Positions 33,801-42,674 of a stretch of 64,000 bases of DNA are shown here, piece by piece. The notes beneath the pieces were generated by a model. That model had not been told where the DNA came from and ran no database searches. It saw only the letters and a list, made by a program, of their open reading frames with translations. Position 1 is the stretch's first letter; each line of letters starts with the position of its first letter. This stretch comes from Deferribacterales bacterium Deferri_01 (GTDB lineage: Bacteria > Chrysiogenota > Deferribacteres > Deferribacterales > Geovibrionaceae), in contig LUZY01000009.1 in NCBI GenBank assembly GCA_001603805.1, positions 1 through 64,000 on the forward strand, written 5' to 3'. A program made the translations under genes and the position numbers.

Positions 33801-34770
33801 AAATAGTAAAATATTTGTTGCTGGTCACAGAGGTCTTGTTGGCAGCGCACTTGTAAAAAATCTTACAGAAAAAGGTTATAATAACATTATTACCAGAACC
33901 AAATACGAGCTTGATCTTACAGATCAGAATGCTGTTGCTACGTTTTTTGCTTCAGAAAAACCTGAGTATGTATTCCTTGCCGCTGCGAAAGTTGGTGGCA
34001 TAATGGCAAACAACACATACAGGGCTGACTTTATATACGAAAACCTTATGATCCAGAATAATGTTATTCATCAAAGCTATTTAAGCAGAGTAAAAAAACT
34101 ACTGTTTTTGGGAAGCACATGTATTTATCCTAAAAATGCTCCGCAACCCATGACAGAGGATTGTCTTTTAACAAGTCCTCTTGAATATACCAACGAGCCC
34201 TATGCAATCGCCAAGATTGCGGGTATCAAAATGTGTGAAAGCTATAATATACAATACGGAACTGACTTTATCAGTGTTATGCCGACAAATCTGTACGGTC
34301 CTAATGACAATTTTGATCTGAATAACTCTCATGTCCTCCCCGCATTGATCAGGAAGATGCACGAGGCAAAAGAACAGGAAGATTCCGTTGTTGAGATCTG
34401 GGGCAGCGGCAAACCTAGACGTGAGTTTATGTACAGTGAAGATATGGCGGATGCATGTGTTTTTATAATGGAAAAGGTCGAGTTCAACGATCTTGCTCGG
34501 GATAAAAAAGAGATCCGAAATACTCATATCAATATCGGAACGGGAAAGGATACGAGTATTGCCGAGCTTGCCGAACTTATCAAAGAAATCGTCGGCTTTG
34601 AGGGCGAGCTTGTTTTTAATGCCGATAAACCCGACGGGACAATGCTTAAGCTTACGGATGTGACTAAGCTAAACAGCTTGAGCTGGAGCTACAAAACTGA
34701 GCTTGGGGAAGGGATACGCAGAGTTTATGACTGGTATCTGAATCAGCATGTTTCGGCAACAGACATATAA
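33793..34770 (+). CDS. fcl: GDP-L-fucose synthase
   Basis: Fcl (WcaG) epimerises and reduces GDP-4-keto-6-deoxymannose to GDP-L-fucose. [13 protein letters not shown] at the N terminus, [29 protein letters not shown] and [10 protein letters not shown] (Tyr/Lys) are diagnostic. The 325-residue length is standard. With gmd it forms a two-gene fucose module, so the polysaccharide probably contains L-fucose or a fucose-derived residue. Overlap with gmd suggests translational coupling. Confidence 0.96.
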   Translation: MNKNSKIFVAGHRGLVGSALVKNLTEKGYNNIITRTKYELDLTDQNAVATFFASEKPEYVFLAAAKVGGIMANNTYRADFIYENLMIQNNVIHQSYLSRVKKLLFLGSTCIYPKNAPQPMTEDCLLTSPLEYTNEPYAIAKIAGIKMCESYNIQYGTDFISVMPTNLYGPNDNFDLNNSHVLPALIRKMHEAKEQEDSVVEIWGSGKPRREFMYSEDMADACVFIMEKVEFNDLARDKKEIRNTHINIGTGKDTSIAELAELIKEIVGFEGELVFNADKPDGTMLKLTDVTKLNSLSWSYKTELGEGIRRVYDWYLNQHVSATDI

Positions 34771-34781
34771 AAGAGGTTTTC

Positions 34782-35828
34782 ATGAATTTTAACAGACGAA
34801 TAACCATTTGTAATAAAACTGTTTCGGAGGATTCTCCGGTTTTTATAATTGCCGAAGCGGGTGTAAATCACGGCGGGAATATGGCACTTGCTAAAAGAAT
34901 GATCTTACTCGCTGCCGAAGCCGGAGCGGATGCCGTTAAATTTCAAACCTTCCGCGCCGATCACCTCATACTAAGCAATGTTAAAAAAGCTCCTTATCAG
35001 CAAAAAACGACGGATTCCGAAGAATCGCAATATGACATGCTTAAAAAGCTTGAGGTTACCCGTGAGCAAAATTTTAAGCTTAAGGGACTGTGCCGTGAAA
35101 ACGGTATTATTTTCCTTACCACGCCTTTTGATGAATACAGTCTGGACGAACTTGACGAGCTGGATCTGCCCGCTTATAAAATAGCTTCGACCGATACCAC
35201 AAACCTCCCTTTTCTCGAAAAAGCGGCAAAAAAAGGCAAGCCGATATTCCTCTCCACGGGCATGAGCTATCTTTCGGAAGTACAGATGGCGATCGAAACC
35301 ATATATAAATACAACAAAGATGTTGTTCTTCTCCAATGCACTGCTAATTACCCCATTGAAGATTGCGAGGCGAATCTGGCGGTCATAAACACCTTCAAAA
35401 AGCATTTTGACGTACTGGTAGGATATTCTGATCACACTGTAGGTGTGGGGGCTGCTCCGTTTGCCATTCCTATGGGAGCAAAGGTCGTGGAGAAGCATTT
35501 TACCATTGATAAATCTTTGAAAGGACCCGATCATAAAGCCTCGCTTTCCCCGGAAGAACTTAAGGAATTTGTCCAACTTGTACGCAGGGTTGAAAAATAT
35601 ATGGGCAGTAGCATTAAAAAACCTAATCTTTCTGAGACGAAAACAAGAGTATCGCTTCAGAAATGTCTTGTGGTTGCCAGAGACATTGAAAAGGGTGAAA
35701 TATTAACGGAAGACTGCATTATCGCCAAAAGGACGGGCGGAACAGGTATTTCCCCTATTTACTATAAAGATGTTATCGGTAAGAAAGCTTCCCGATTCTT
35801 AAAAGCAGACGAGGTGATTGTCCTGTGA
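34782..35828 (+). CDS. NeuB-family nonulosonate synthase, module 1
   Basis: NeuB-type enzymes condense phosphoenolpyruvate with an acetamido hexose to give a nine-carbon nonulosonic acid. The TIM-barrel signatures IIAEAGVNHGGNM, DAVKFQTFRAD, LLQCTANYPI, GYSDHTVG and VEKHFTID are present, followed by a C-terminal SAF (antifreeze-like) domain (about 285-348). Length (348) is normal. It belongs to the sialic/legionaminic/pseudaminic acid family, but the substrate is uncertain because the adjacent genes do not match a standard pathway. A second NeuB homologue lies at 44116, with quite different sequence. Four-base overlap with the next gene. Confidence 0.92.
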   Translation: MNFNRRITICNKTVSEDSPVFIIAEAGVNHGGNMALAKRMILLAAEAGADAVKFQTFRADHLILSNVKKAPYQQKTTDSEESQYDMLKKLEVTREQNFKLKGLCRENGIIFLTTPFDEYSLDELDELDLPAYKIASTDTTNLPFLEKAAKKGKPIFLSTGMSYLSEVQMAIETIYKYNKDVVLLQCTANYPIEDCEANLAVINTFKKHFDVLVGYSDHTVGVGAAPFAIPMGAKVVEKHFTIDKSLKGPDHKASLSPEELKEFVQLVRRVEKYMGSSIKKPNLSETKTRVSLQKCLVVARDIEKGEILTEDCIIAKRTGGTGISPIYYKDVIGKKASRFLKADEVIVL

Positions 35829-36442
35829 AAAGCATTGCGATAATTGGGGCTGGCAGCCATGCCAGATCTGCTGTTAATTTGCTTAAACAACACTTTACCC
35901 AAGGGTATGTTTTTGGCATTTATGACGGTTCCTATAATCTTGCCGAGGAAGAGTTTATACACGGAATAAAACTGACGGGAAAAATCAGCGACATTCCTGC
36001 GGGTTCATCGGTATTTCTTTCTGTCGGCGATAATTCAAGGCGCAGGCGGTTTTATGAGAAGTTCGGCAAGCAGCTCCTGACAGAAAACTTAATTCATTCC
36101 ATCGCTTGTGTAGAAAATTATGTGTTAATGGGTAAAGCTAATCAGATTTTTGCTTTCTCATACCTGAACTCCTACACCTGCATAGGTGATAACAACATCA
36201 TCAACAGCGGGGCCATACTGGAACACGAAGTAAAGGTAGGCAGCCATTGCCATATATCGGTCGGTTCACGATTGTGCGGAAGAGTTTCAGTCGGTGATGA
36301 ATGTATGATTGGTTCGGGTGCGGTTGTTATAGATAATATCTCAATATGCAGTAAAGTTACTGTAGGTGCAGGCAGTGTGGTTATCAGGAACATAGAAGAA
36401 GAAGGAACATACGTGGGAAATCCTGCCAGGAAGATAAAATGA
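35825..36442 (+). CDS. NeuD-like sugar O-acyltransferase (hexapeptide repeat)
   Basis: A 205-residue acyltransferase of the NeuD/PglD group. An N-terminal Rossmann-like half (IAIIGAGSHARSAVNLL) is followed by a left-handed beta helix with hexapeptide repeats (INSGAILEHEVKVG, ISVGSRLCGRVSVG, MIGSGAVV) and ends with a GNPARKIK tail. Such enzymes acetylate amino or hydroxyl groups of sugar precursors or of the finished nonulosonate. Its position next to NeuB, with start/stop overlaps on both sides, links it to the module 1 sugar. A catalytic His lies in the LEHEVKVG/GSHCH region. Confidence 0.87.
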   Translation: MKSIAIIGAGSHARSAVNLLKQHFTQGYVFGIYDGSYNLAEEEFIHGIKLTGKISDIPAGSSVFLSVGDNSRRRRFYEKFGKQLLTENLIHSIACVENYVLMGKANQIFAFSYLNSYTCIGDNNIINSGAILEHEVKVGSHCHISVGSRLCGRVSVGDECMIGSGAVVIDNISICSKVTVGAGSVVIRNIEEEGTYVGNPARKIK

Positions 36443-37290
36443 TTTATGTTTCAAGCTCATGCGTCCGTCATACAAAAATTGCCGAAAGTATCACCGAACT
36501 CGCCTTAAACGGCTTCCGTAACATCGAGCTTTCAGGCGGAACGGAGCATTACAATGGGTTCGAATCGGATCTGCTTGAGTTGAAAGCCAAGTTTAACCTT
36601 AATTATCTCTGCCATAACTATTTTCCTCCTCCGAAAGAGCATTTTGTGCTTAATCTGGCCTCTTTTGATGACGGAATTTATAAAAAAACAATCGAACACT
36701 TGAAATGCGCTCTGAAGCTTTCCCAAGAACTCGGCGCACCTAAATTCGGTTTCCATGCAGGTTTTTTTGTCGATATAAGAACAGATGAGATCGGTAAAAA
36801 AATAAATAAAAAGACCGTCAATGATTACAAAAAAGCAACTGAGCGTTTCATAAACGGCTATTGTGAAGTTGCTGCCTATGCGGAAGGGATTGATATATAT
36901 TTGGAGAATAATGTTTTCTCCAAAACAAATTATGAAACATACGGCGGAGAAAATATTTTTATGCTCTGCACTTCCGCTTCTTACTATGAGCTTGCAGAGC
37001 AGATTAATTTCAAGCTGCTTCTGGATGTTGCACATCTGAAAGTAAGTTGCAATACTCTAGGGCTGGACTTCGGCATTGAACTGAAAACAATGCTTGAACT
37101 AAGCGATTACATACATTTAAGCTCAAATGACGGCTTGCATGACCAAAACCATCCTCTCGCCGAGGATGAAAAACTGATTTCAATGCTCAAACAGTACAAT
37201 TTGGGAAATAAAGATTTTACTTTGGAAATATACGGCGGCCTTGATGTTGTTCATGACAGTCTAGTGATTCTGCAGGAGCTGGGGCTATGA
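36439..37290 (+). CDS. TIM-barrel sugar phosphate isomerase/epimerase-like protein
   Basis: A 283-residue protein of the xylose-isomerase-like TIM barrel superfamily (PF01261 type). Metal-ligand motifs are visible: FGFHAGFF, YLENNVFSK with a Glu, LLDVAHLKVS with Asp/His, and IHLSSNDGLHDQNHP with His residues near the C terminus. Superfamily members isomerise or epimerise sugars or cleave DNA at abasic sites; the context rules out the latter. It sits between NeuD-like and aminotransferase genes, overlapping both by 4 bases, so it is probably a step in making the module 1 nonulosonate precursor, perhaps replacing a NeuC/LegG-type epimerase. The exact reaction is unknown. Confidence 0.8.
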   Translation: MIYVSSSCVRHTKIAESITELALNGFRNIELSGGTEHYNGFESDLLELKAKFNLNYLCHNYFPPPKEHFVLNLASFDDGIYKKTIEHLKCALKLSQELGAPKFGFHAGFFVDIRTDEIGKKINKKTVNDYKKATERFINGYCEVAAYAEGIDIYLENNVFSKTNYETYGGENIFMLCTSASYYELAEQINFKLLLDVAHLKVSCNTLGLDFGIELKTMLELSDYIHLSSNDGLHDQNHPLAEDEKLISMLKQYNLGNKDFTLEIYGGLDVVHDSLVILQELGL

Positions 37291-38696
37291 AAAATAATAT
37301 GCTTTGCAAAAAAAACGATACTCTTCTTGGGGCTATGAAAGTTATCAATGATAACGCTATGGGGATAGTTTTTGTAGTTGATGAAGAAGATAAGCTGTGC
37401 GGTATTGTTACCGACGGCGACATCAGAAGGGCTTTGCTGGGGGACGTCGGGCTTGACGAGAGAGTCGAAGCTATTGTTTCTAAAGAGTTTACATATGCCT
37501 ATGAGGGTGAGAGCTTAGACGTACTAATGGGTAAAACATCTCATAAGGTCAAGATAATTCCTATTGTCAATAAGGGCTTTGAGGTTGTTGACTTTTTTGA
37601 ATATAAACAAAATGTGTATTTCCCAGTGGCTATTCCTAATCTAGGAGGGAACGAGTTCAAATATCTTACCGAAGCTTTTATGAGCACATGGATCTCAAGC
37701 AGCGGCAAATATATAGGCATGTTTGAGAAAAGCTTTTCCGAGTATTCGGACTGCGAATACGGAGTTGCAGTTTCAAACGGAACCGTGGCTTTGCATCTTG
37801 CCCTCGTGGCTTTGGGTATAGGGGAGGGTGATGAGGTCATCGTGCCTGATCTTACCTTTGCCGCTACTATAAACACCGTTCTTCATGCAAATGCCGTTCC
37901 TGTTATCGTAGATGTCGAGGTAGAAAGTTGGTGCATAGATCCGAAAACTGTTGAAAGGGCTATAACTCCGAAAACTAAGGCGATTATTCCCGTTCATCTT
38001 TACGGTCAGGCATGCGACATGGACAGGATTATGGAGATTGCACGCAAGCATAGCCTGAAAGTGATAGAGGACTGCGCCGAGGCTCACGGAGCCATGTTCA
38101 AGGATAAAAAGGTCGGCAGCTTCGGCGATATAGGCTGCTTTTCGTTCTTCGGCAATAAGGTAATTACCACTGGTGAGGGCGGTATGTGCGTTACTAACGA
38201 CCCTGAGCTTGAGGCACGAATGAGGGTACTGAAGGATCACGGAATGAGCAAAACCAAGCGTTACTGGCATGATATAGTAGGGTACAATTATCGTATGACC
38301 AACCTTCAGGCTGCCATAGGCGTGGCGCAGCTTGAAAGAGTGGAAGAGATACATAAAAACAGGAAATTATACGAAGCAAGCTACAAAGAGGTCTTGGACA
38401 ATAGTATATTCTCCTTCCAGAAGGATCTGCCTGACAGAAAGAGGATAACTTGGCTTGTAAGTGTTTTACTTGATGAAAGTTTAAACAGAGACGACTATAT
38501 GGCGAAACTGAAAGAAAACGGAATAGACGCAAGACCATTCTTCTACCCTCTCAGTGATATGGAAGTTTATAAACCCTATTGCAGGTTTGAAACTCCCGTT
38601 ACTAAAATGCTTTCAAAACAGGGACTGAATCTGCCGACTTATGAAAGCCTTAAAAGTATTGAAGAGATCAAGAATGTACTTCTGGCAATGAAGTGA
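37287..38696 (+). CDS. CBS-domain/DegT aminotransferase fusion
   Basis: A 469-residue protein with two parts. Residues 1-110 form a CBS pair (GIVFVVDEEDKLCGIVTDGDIRRALLG and a weaker second copy ending VVDFFEYKQ). Residues 112-469 form a PLP-dependent DegT/DnrJ/EryC1/StrS aminotransferase, with SNGTVALHLAL at 163, EDCAEAHGA near 261 and the catalytic Lys291 in FFGNKVITTGEGG. Such enzymes aminate 4-keto sugars. CBS pairs bind adenine nucleotides; in the Campylobacter legionaminic acid cluster a CBS pair is fused to a nucleotidyltransferase (PtmE), not an aminotransferase. Here it probably allows allosteric control of amino sugar synthesis. Overlaps the preceding gene by 4 bases. Confidence 0.9.
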   Translation: MKNNMLCKKNDTLLGAMKVINDNAMGIVFVVDEEDKLCGIVTDGDIRRALLGDVGLDERVEAIVSKEFTYAYEGESLDVLMGKTSHKVKIIPIVNKGFEVVDFFEYKQNVYFPVAIPNLGGNEFKYLTEAFMSTWISSSGKYIGMFEKSFSEYSDCEYGVAVSNGTVALHLALVALGIGEGDEVIVPDLTFAATINTVLHANAVPVIVDVEVESWCIDPKTVERAITPKTKAIIPVHLYGQACDMDRIMEIARKHSLKVIEDCAEAHGAMFKDKKVGSFGDIGCFSFFGNKVITTGEGGMCVTNDPELEARMRVLKDHGMSKTKRYWHDIVGYNYRMTNLQAAIGVAQLERVEEIHKNRKLYEASYKEVLDNSIFSFQKDLPDRKRITWLVSVLLDESLNRDDYMAKLKENGIDARPFFYPLSDMEVYKPYCRFETPVTKMLSKQGLNLPTYESLKSIEEIKNVLLAMK

Positions 38697-38741
38697 ATCT
38701 TTTATAATATCTTAACAATTAAATAAGGGTTCAGGTCGGAT

Positions 38742-39671
38742 ATGAAAGCGTTAGTTATAGGTTTTGGTTCAATAGGCAGAAGGCACTATGATATTCTGTG
38801 CAGTCTGCTTGGGGTTAATAATGTAGCCGTTGTCAGCAGACGGGATATTGAGGTTGAAAACTCATTCCGTTCGATAAATGATGTGAACCATATTACTGAT
38901 TATGATTATTTTGTAATCGGTTCTAAGACTATTGAGCATTTTTCTGATTTAAAAACAATCAACACTCTCGTCAGTAATAAAATTATTTTGGTCGAAAAGC
39001 CTCTGTTTGAATCACTCATAGATTTGGACAATATCAATAACCGTATCTTAGTAGCATATAACCTCAGATTTCACCCTCTTGTTTTGGAATGTCGTGATAT
39101 TTTGAAGACATGCAGTAAAATATTATCTGCAAGCTTTTATGCGGGACAATATCTGCCCACGTGGAGAGTAGGAACCGATTATCGCAATTCTTACAGTGCC
39201 AAGAAGGAAGAGGGCGGCGGCATAATGTTGGATTATAGCCATGATATTGATTTGGTTCAGTTTCTTCTCGGTAGAGTAACTTATTTTAAATCAATGAATG
39301 ATAAAATATCCGATCTGGAAATTTCATCTGATGATTATTACTCTATGATAGGTAAAACCGATCAAAATGTGCTTTTCTCTCTCGAATTGGATTCAATTTC
39401 AAAGAAACAGAAGAGAACTATACAAATTAATGCGGAAGAAAAAACTATAGAGCTTGATTTGTTCCGTAACATAATAGAGGTTACGTCAAAGGGTGGCATG
39501 ACTGAGAGAAAACAGCTAGACACCTTGGAGCGAAATACGACTTTTTTGAAAATGCACAACGATATATTAGCCAAAGATTTCAGTATTCCCGCATCTTACG
39601 AGGACGGGCTTTCATTGGCTAAATTGTTTGACAGCTCAAGAGAAAATAATTTATTGAAGGTGTGGAAATGA
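38742..39671 (+). CDS. Gfo/Idh/MocA-family oxidoreductase
   Basis: A 309-residue NAD(P)-dependent sugar oxidoreductase. The N-terminal nucleotide-binding motif GFGSIGRRH, the family-specific VEKPLFE (EKP) and the C-terminal-domain signature GGGIMLDYSHDIDL, with the catalytic His in the usual position, are present. Members oxidise or reduce hydroxyl/keto groups on nucleotide sugars and sugars. Its place between the aminotransferase and the CMP-sugar synthetase suggests a redox step in the module 1 pathway. A 45-base gap before it is the largest within this part of the operon. Overlaps the next gene by 4 bases (ATGA). Confidence 0.88.
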   Translation: MKALVIGFGSIGRRHYDILCSLLGVNNVAVVSRRDIEVENSFRSINDVNHITDYDYFVIGSKTIEHFSDLKTINTLVSNKIILVEKPLFESLIDLDNINNRILVAYNLRFHPLVLECRDILKTCSKILSASFYAGQYLPTWRVGTDYRNSYSAKKEEGGGIMLDYSHDIDLVQFLLGRVTYFKSMNDKISDLEISSDDYYSMIGKTDQNVLFSLELDSISKKQKRTIQINAEEKTIELDLFRNIIEVTSKGGMTERKQLDTLERNTTFLKMHNDILAKDFSIPASYEDGLSLAKLFDSSRENNLLKVWK

Positions 39672-40372
39672 ATATTTTATGTACTGTTCTTGCCAGAGGC
39701 GGCTCGAAAGGGCTTAAAAATAAAAATATTAAAACATTATACGGTAAGCCGCTTATTCACTACACCCTTGAGCAAGCTTTGGAATCAGGCGTATTTTCAC
39801 AAGTCGTCGTCAACAGTGATTCAGACGACATTCTTGATACGGCAGCGAAAGTCAAAGGCATAGAAACGGTGAAAAGACCTGCTGAACTTGCAAATGATGT
39901 TATCTCAAAACGTCCTGCAATAAGGCAAGCAGTTTTAGAGATGGAGAAAAGGTTCTCTTTAACCTACGATGTGATAGTAGACTTGGACTGTACATCACCC
40001 TTAAGAGATGTTCAGGATATACATAATGCTTTGAATCAGTTTATTGCTGATGATAATGACAACTTGATAACAGCAATGCCTTCCCGCAGATCCCCTTATT
40101 TTAATATGGTTCAGAGAGATGAGAAGGGGCGAGTCAAGGTTGTCCTTGAGCTTAATCCGCCGGTAACATGCAGGCAAGATGCTCCCGAATGCTTTGATAT
40201 GAATGCGTCCATATATATATGGAAAAGAGATGTGTTATTTAATTCTGAAACAAATTATATGGAAAAAACGGGTCTTTATGTCATGCCTGAAGAACGCTCT
40301 ATTGATATAGATTGTCAATTAGATTTTGAATTTGTGGAGTTTATGATAGGAAAGAAAAATGCTGCAAGGTAA
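39668..40372 (+). CDS. CMP-nonulosonate synthetase (NeuA/LegF-like), module 1
   Basis: A cytidylyltransferase of 234 residues that activates a nonulosonic acid with CTP for transfer. ARGGSKGLKNKNIK is the CTP-binding loop; VDLDCTSPLRD and DIDCQLDFEFVEF supply metal-binding acidic residues. I place the start at the ATG in the overlapping ATGA rather than at a GTG two codons earlier, because AAGG is then well spaced. It differs clearly from the second CMP-sugar synthetase at 46280, implying two different activated nonulosonates, or two dedicated enzyme sets for related ones. Confidence 0.9.
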   Translation: MNILCTVLARGGSKGLKNKNIKTLYGKPLIHYTLEQALESGVFSQVVVNSDSDDILDTAAKVKGIETVKRPAELANDVISKRPAIRQAVLEMEKRFSLTYDVIVDLDCTSPLRDVQDIHNALNQFIADDNDNLITAMPSRRSPYFNMVQRDEKGRVKVVLELNPPVTCRQDAPECFDMNASIYIWKRDVLFNSETNYMEKTGLYVMPEERSIDIDCQLDFEFVEFMIGKKNAAR

Positions 40373-41129
40373 AGTAATTGTTATTACAGGCGGCGCCGGG
40401 CTTATAGGTCAGGAGTTTGTTAAAGCTGTTGCCGAAAACGGCGGTTATGCAGTAATCGGAGATTATGACAAAGAGAAGGGAGAAAAAGTCAAACATCTCT
40501 TGTCAAACGAGCTTAATACGGAAAATATCGACTTTATCCTCCTTAATATAAACTCAAAAGAATCCATTAACGAATGTATACGCTTTCTTGATAAGAAATA
40601 CGGCAGGATCGACGCCGTAGTCAATAACGCATACCCCAGAAATAAAAATTACGGAAGACATTTCTTTGATGTTGAATTTGAAGATTTTTCTGAGAATCTC
40701 GGAATCAATCTCGGAGGTTATTTCCTTACTTCTCAGCAATTTGCATTGTATTTTCGTAAGCAAAGCTACGGCAACATAGTAAATATCTCTTCAGTATACG
40801 GAGTAGTCCCTCCGAAGTTTGAAATTTATGATAATACCCCCATGACTATGCCGGTGGAATATTCTGCAATAAAGTCAGGGCTTATCCTGCTTACCAAATA
40901 CATGGCAAAGTATTTTAAAGGTATGAACATAAGAGTTAATGCAATAAGCCCGGGCGGTATTTTTAATAATCAGCCCGAGCCTTTCCTTGCTGCATATAAA
41001 GAGCAATGTCTCAATAAGGGGATGTTGAATAAAGCTGATTTAAAGGGTACTCTGCTCTATCTGCTTAGCGACATGAGCAGGTATGTCAACGGTCAGAATA
41101 TAATTGTCGATGACGGGTTTAGTCTCTAA
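40359..41129 (+). CDS. Short-chain dehydrogenase/reductase (PtmA-like)
   Basis: A 256-residue classical SDR. The cofactor motif is TGGAGLIGQEF, followed by NNAYPRN, the catalytic Ser in NISSVYG, Tyr/Lys in EYSAIKSG and an ISPGGIFNNQPE segment. SDRs of this type occur in flagellin or surface glycan nonulosonate clusters, such as PtmA in Campylobacter, whose role is in precursor synthesis. It overlaps the CMP-sugar synthetase by 14 bases and closes module 1. The substrate is not known. Confidence 0.87.
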   Translation: MLQGKVIVITGGAGLIGQEFVKAVAENGGYAVIGDYDKEKGEKVKHLLSNELNTENIDFILLNINSKESINECIRFLDKKYGRIDAVVNNAYPRNKNYGRHFFDVEFEDFSENLGINLGGYFLTSQQFALYFRKQSYGNIVNISSVYGVVPPKFEIYDNTPMTMPVEYSAIKSGLILLTKYMAKYFKGMNIRVNAISPGGIFNNQPEPFLAAYKEQCLNKGMLNKADLKGTLLYLLSDMSRYVNGQNIIVDDGFSL

Positions 41130-41145
41130 AATTTACGGTGATAAA

Positions 41146-41271
41146 ATGTACGGATATAAAGTTGCGCTGATCGGTGCAGGACAGCTTGGAAGCAGACATT
41201 TGCAGACATTGTTAAAAATTGCTAAACCTCTGGATTTCAAAATTGCCGAAGTCTTTATGGAGCATAAGTGA
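41146..41271 (+). pseudogene. Remnant of a Gfo/Idh/MocA oxidoreductase gene (41 codons)
   Basis: This small frame translates to a Rossmann start typical of Gfo/Idh/MocA oxidoreductases, with VALIGAGQLGSRHLQ at residues 6-20, a short continuation (LLKIAKPLDFKIAEVF) and then a stop. The catalytic and dimerisation domains are missing. Its TGA overlaps a GTG start of the next gene (GTGA). It looks like the 5' stub of a deleted gene now fused end to start with a downstream gene. It could still be translated, keeping the coupling intact. Confidence 0.7.
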
Positions 41272-42674
41272 AGAACATATTGTTTGTCGCCACGCAACCC
41301 CAGAGGTTTCTTGACCAATGTCTGTTTGCAGCTCAGCTAAGTAAAAGCGCTTCGGACAATATCAAAATCAAATTTTTCATAGGGGACAATGTTGCAGGCA
41401 CTTATAAGAGAGAGGTAGGCGAGCTTTCTTTTTGCGTTATTAACCCCGTGCATGAGAAAACCCTGCATACTAGCCGTTTTAAGTCGTTAGTAAAGAATAA
41501 ACTGAAATCGGCTATGTCGGAAAATATGATCAAGCTTGTGAGAAAGGGTGTTGCTTTTATCAAAACTACACCTTTGTTCGGCGGCAAGTTGAAGCGCAGC
41601 GAGGAAGCTTTCTATCACAGCTTTACCGCAAGGCACAAGCTCGTATCCGAATATGTAAAAAATGCAGATATTGATGTAATTTTAATAAATGGTGACAGGC
41701 ACTTAGGCGATGAATGCGTTTTTCTTAAGGTGGCAGAAGAACTAAATATCCCGACCGTGATCCCCTATCTTGTGGATTTTGCAGATAAAGAGCGCATATT
41801 GAAGCTCGGCGCCGGAATCCCCGTTGTGAAAAGGAGATGGTTTGTTTCCGAATATGTGCGCAAAACACAGCAAAATCTTCCATACTCTTATGACGATTTA
41901 TATTATTACCCTCACCCTATAGGCAATGTTCTGCACGATCTTGGGATACACGCGTCAAATCCGTTTGTTATGGGCAGCGGCAAAAGCACTGTTATCTGTC
42001 TTAACAATAAATATTCAGCGGATAAATACGCAGAATTGGGCGTTGAAAGGCGAAAGATACGCATTATAGGCGATATTTCCTATGACGGGCTGTACAGGCA
42101 AAACCTAAAACGAGAAGAGATCAAAGCGGAGTTTAGTGAAATATACGAGTTTGATTTAAAAAGAAAGATTATCATTGTCGCTCTTCCTCAGCTTGCAGAG
42201 CATAATATTCTGACATGGGATAAGCACTGGAAAGAAATAAAATTCCTTATTTCTTCCTTATGCAGCAGTGGTGCAGAGGTACTTATCTCCTTACACCCTA
42301 AAATGAATCGTAAGAGCTACTCTTTTCTTGAAACGGCTTACAGGTGTCGCATACTGAACGAAAGATTATCTTACGCTTTACCCGCTGCCGATGTTTTTGT
42401 TGCAACTTTTTCCAGCACCGTGGTTTGGTCGGTCTTATGCGGAATCAATACGGTCGTTGTTGATTTTTACGAACTTAATTACAAAATGTACGACTTTCTT
42501 CAAAGTATCATAATGGTCAGAGATAAAGCTAAGCTTATGTCTGCGGTGAATAATGCTTTGAACTCAGCAGGTGATTTCTCGGAAGATTGGGAAAGGCTGT
42601 CAAGAAATGAAGTTTTCGATGGAAACACGATCCGCCGATACGAAGAGCTTATTCTAGAGGTTTGCAGGAAATGA
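41268..42674 (+). CDS. GT-B-like surface polysaccharide enzyme, family not recognised
   Basis: A 468-residue cytoplasmic protein without signal peptide or membrane helices. The N-terminal half has a MKNILFVATQPQRFLDQ start; the C-terminal half shows the pattern of nucleotide-sugar-binding GT-B domains: KIIIVALPQLAEHN, EVLISLHPKMNR and an LPAADVFVATFSSTVVWSVLCG segment, like that in CDP-glycerol transferases, sialyltransferase-like and 2-epimerase-like proteins. Given its place between module 1 and wzx, transfer of a nonulosonate is possible. The start is GTG overlapping the preceding stub; its end overlaps wzx. A specific family cannot be assigned. Confidence 0.72.
   Translation: MKNILFVATQPQRFLDQCLFAAQLSKSASDNIKIKFFIGDNVAGTYKREVGELSFCVINPVHEKTLHTSRFKSLVKNKLKSAMSENMIKLVRKGVAFIKTTPLFGGKLKRSEEAFYHSFTARHKLVSEYVKNADIDVILINGDRHLGDECVFLKVAEELNIPTVIPYLVDFADKERILKLGAGIPVVKRRWFVSEYVRKTQQNLPYSYDDLYYYPHPIGNVLHDLGIHASNPFVMGSGKSTVICLNNKYSADKYAELGVERRKIRIIGDISYDGLYRQNLKREEIKAEFSEIYEFDLKRKIIIVALPQLAEHNILTWDKHWKEIKFLISSLCSSGAEVLISLHPKMNRKSYSFLETAYRCRILNERLSYALPAADVFVATFSSTVVWSVLCGINTVVVDFYELNYKMYDFLQSIIMVRDKAKLMSAVNNALNSAGDFSEDWERLSRNEVFDGNTIRRYEELILEVCRK

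Noticed and set aside
34880-34895. TGGCAC-N-TTGC-like sigma-54 site
   Set aside because: It is inside the neuB coding sequence at codons for conserved residues, and the spacing does not match a -24/-12 promoter.
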